NCBI RefSeq assembly: GCF_003589595.1
Contig: NW_020653852.1
Location: 4,104,340 to 4,168,339, forward strand
Origin: Hyposmocoma kahamanoa
Taxonomy: Eukaryota; Arthropoda; Insecta; Lepidoptera; Cosmopterigidae
Reading direction: 5' to 3'
DNA: 64,000 nt
Below are positions 63,861-64,000 of the stretch, in pieces. The position numbers were made by a program, and so were the translations under genes. Numbering within the stretch: the first letter of the stretch is position 1; every line of letters starts with the position of its first letter. A model generated the notes under the pieces. That model worked only from the letters and a program-made list of their open reading frames with translations. It was not told the DNA's origin and made no database searches.

Positions 63861-64000
63861 TCAAGTCCACAAATTTATTTCAAGTCGGTTAAGAAGAAAA
63901 AAGGTAACAAAAGAGGTTGTAACAATAAAAGAAATAAAAAAAACAGGTACATTATTACAAAACACTGCCTAACTTGATGAATATTAAGATATTAAGTAGA

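Overview
The window is 64 kb of insect, most likely lepidopteran, nuclear DNA. It is AT-rich and crowded with transposable-element remains. I found no exon of a recognisable host gene. The lepidopteran call rests on a degraded RTE retrotransposon tail at 6.0-6.5 kb of a type I know from moth and butterfly genomes, on several tRNA-derived SINE families, and on a short degenerate run of the insect telomere pentamer TTAGG near 34.73 kb.

Layout. At 0-3.8 kb a nearly full-length CR1/Jockey-superfamily LINE lies on the minus strand. It has a PHD-finger ORF1 and an endonuclease plus reverse transcriptase ORF2, and a tRNA-like module touches its 5' side. At 6.0-6.5 kb is the RTE 3' end. At 9.94-11.72 kb a dead mariner carries a MITE inserted inside its right inverted repeat. 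A second mariner copy at 30.6-31.3 kb keeps an open reading frame for only the DNA-binding half of the transposase. Further LINE fragments from at least five other families lie at 23.4, 24.9, 25.6, 25.9, 29.3, 32.4-34.3, 39.2, 56.35, 58.7, 59.7 and 60.2-61.2 kb.

Small dispersed families, named here for cross-reference. A-repeat: about 280 bp, about 28 copies or pieces. B-SINE: tRNA-like box followed by a shared tail. C-, D- and E-SINEs: three other tRNA-derived families. F-MITE: four copies of about 600 bp with TA target duplications. G-element: an inverted-repeat family with a conserved 6-bp hairpin followed by GAAACGTC. H-repeat: about 230 bp, three copies. Single MITE-like elements lie at 16.4, 18.1, 40.1 and 52.1 kb. 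Three assembly gaps are each exactly 400 N.

No operon or pathway exists here. The interactions are those of mobile DNA: LINEs copying themselves and possibly SINEs, mariner/Tc1-like enzymes moving MITEs, and nested insertions that give relative ages. The most interesting signals are the covarying hairpin of the G-elements, the three identical one-base homopolymer expansions that break the LINE ORF2, the tRNA-like head abutting ORF1, the DNA-binding-only mariner ORF, and a three-layer nest at 56.2-57.3 kb.
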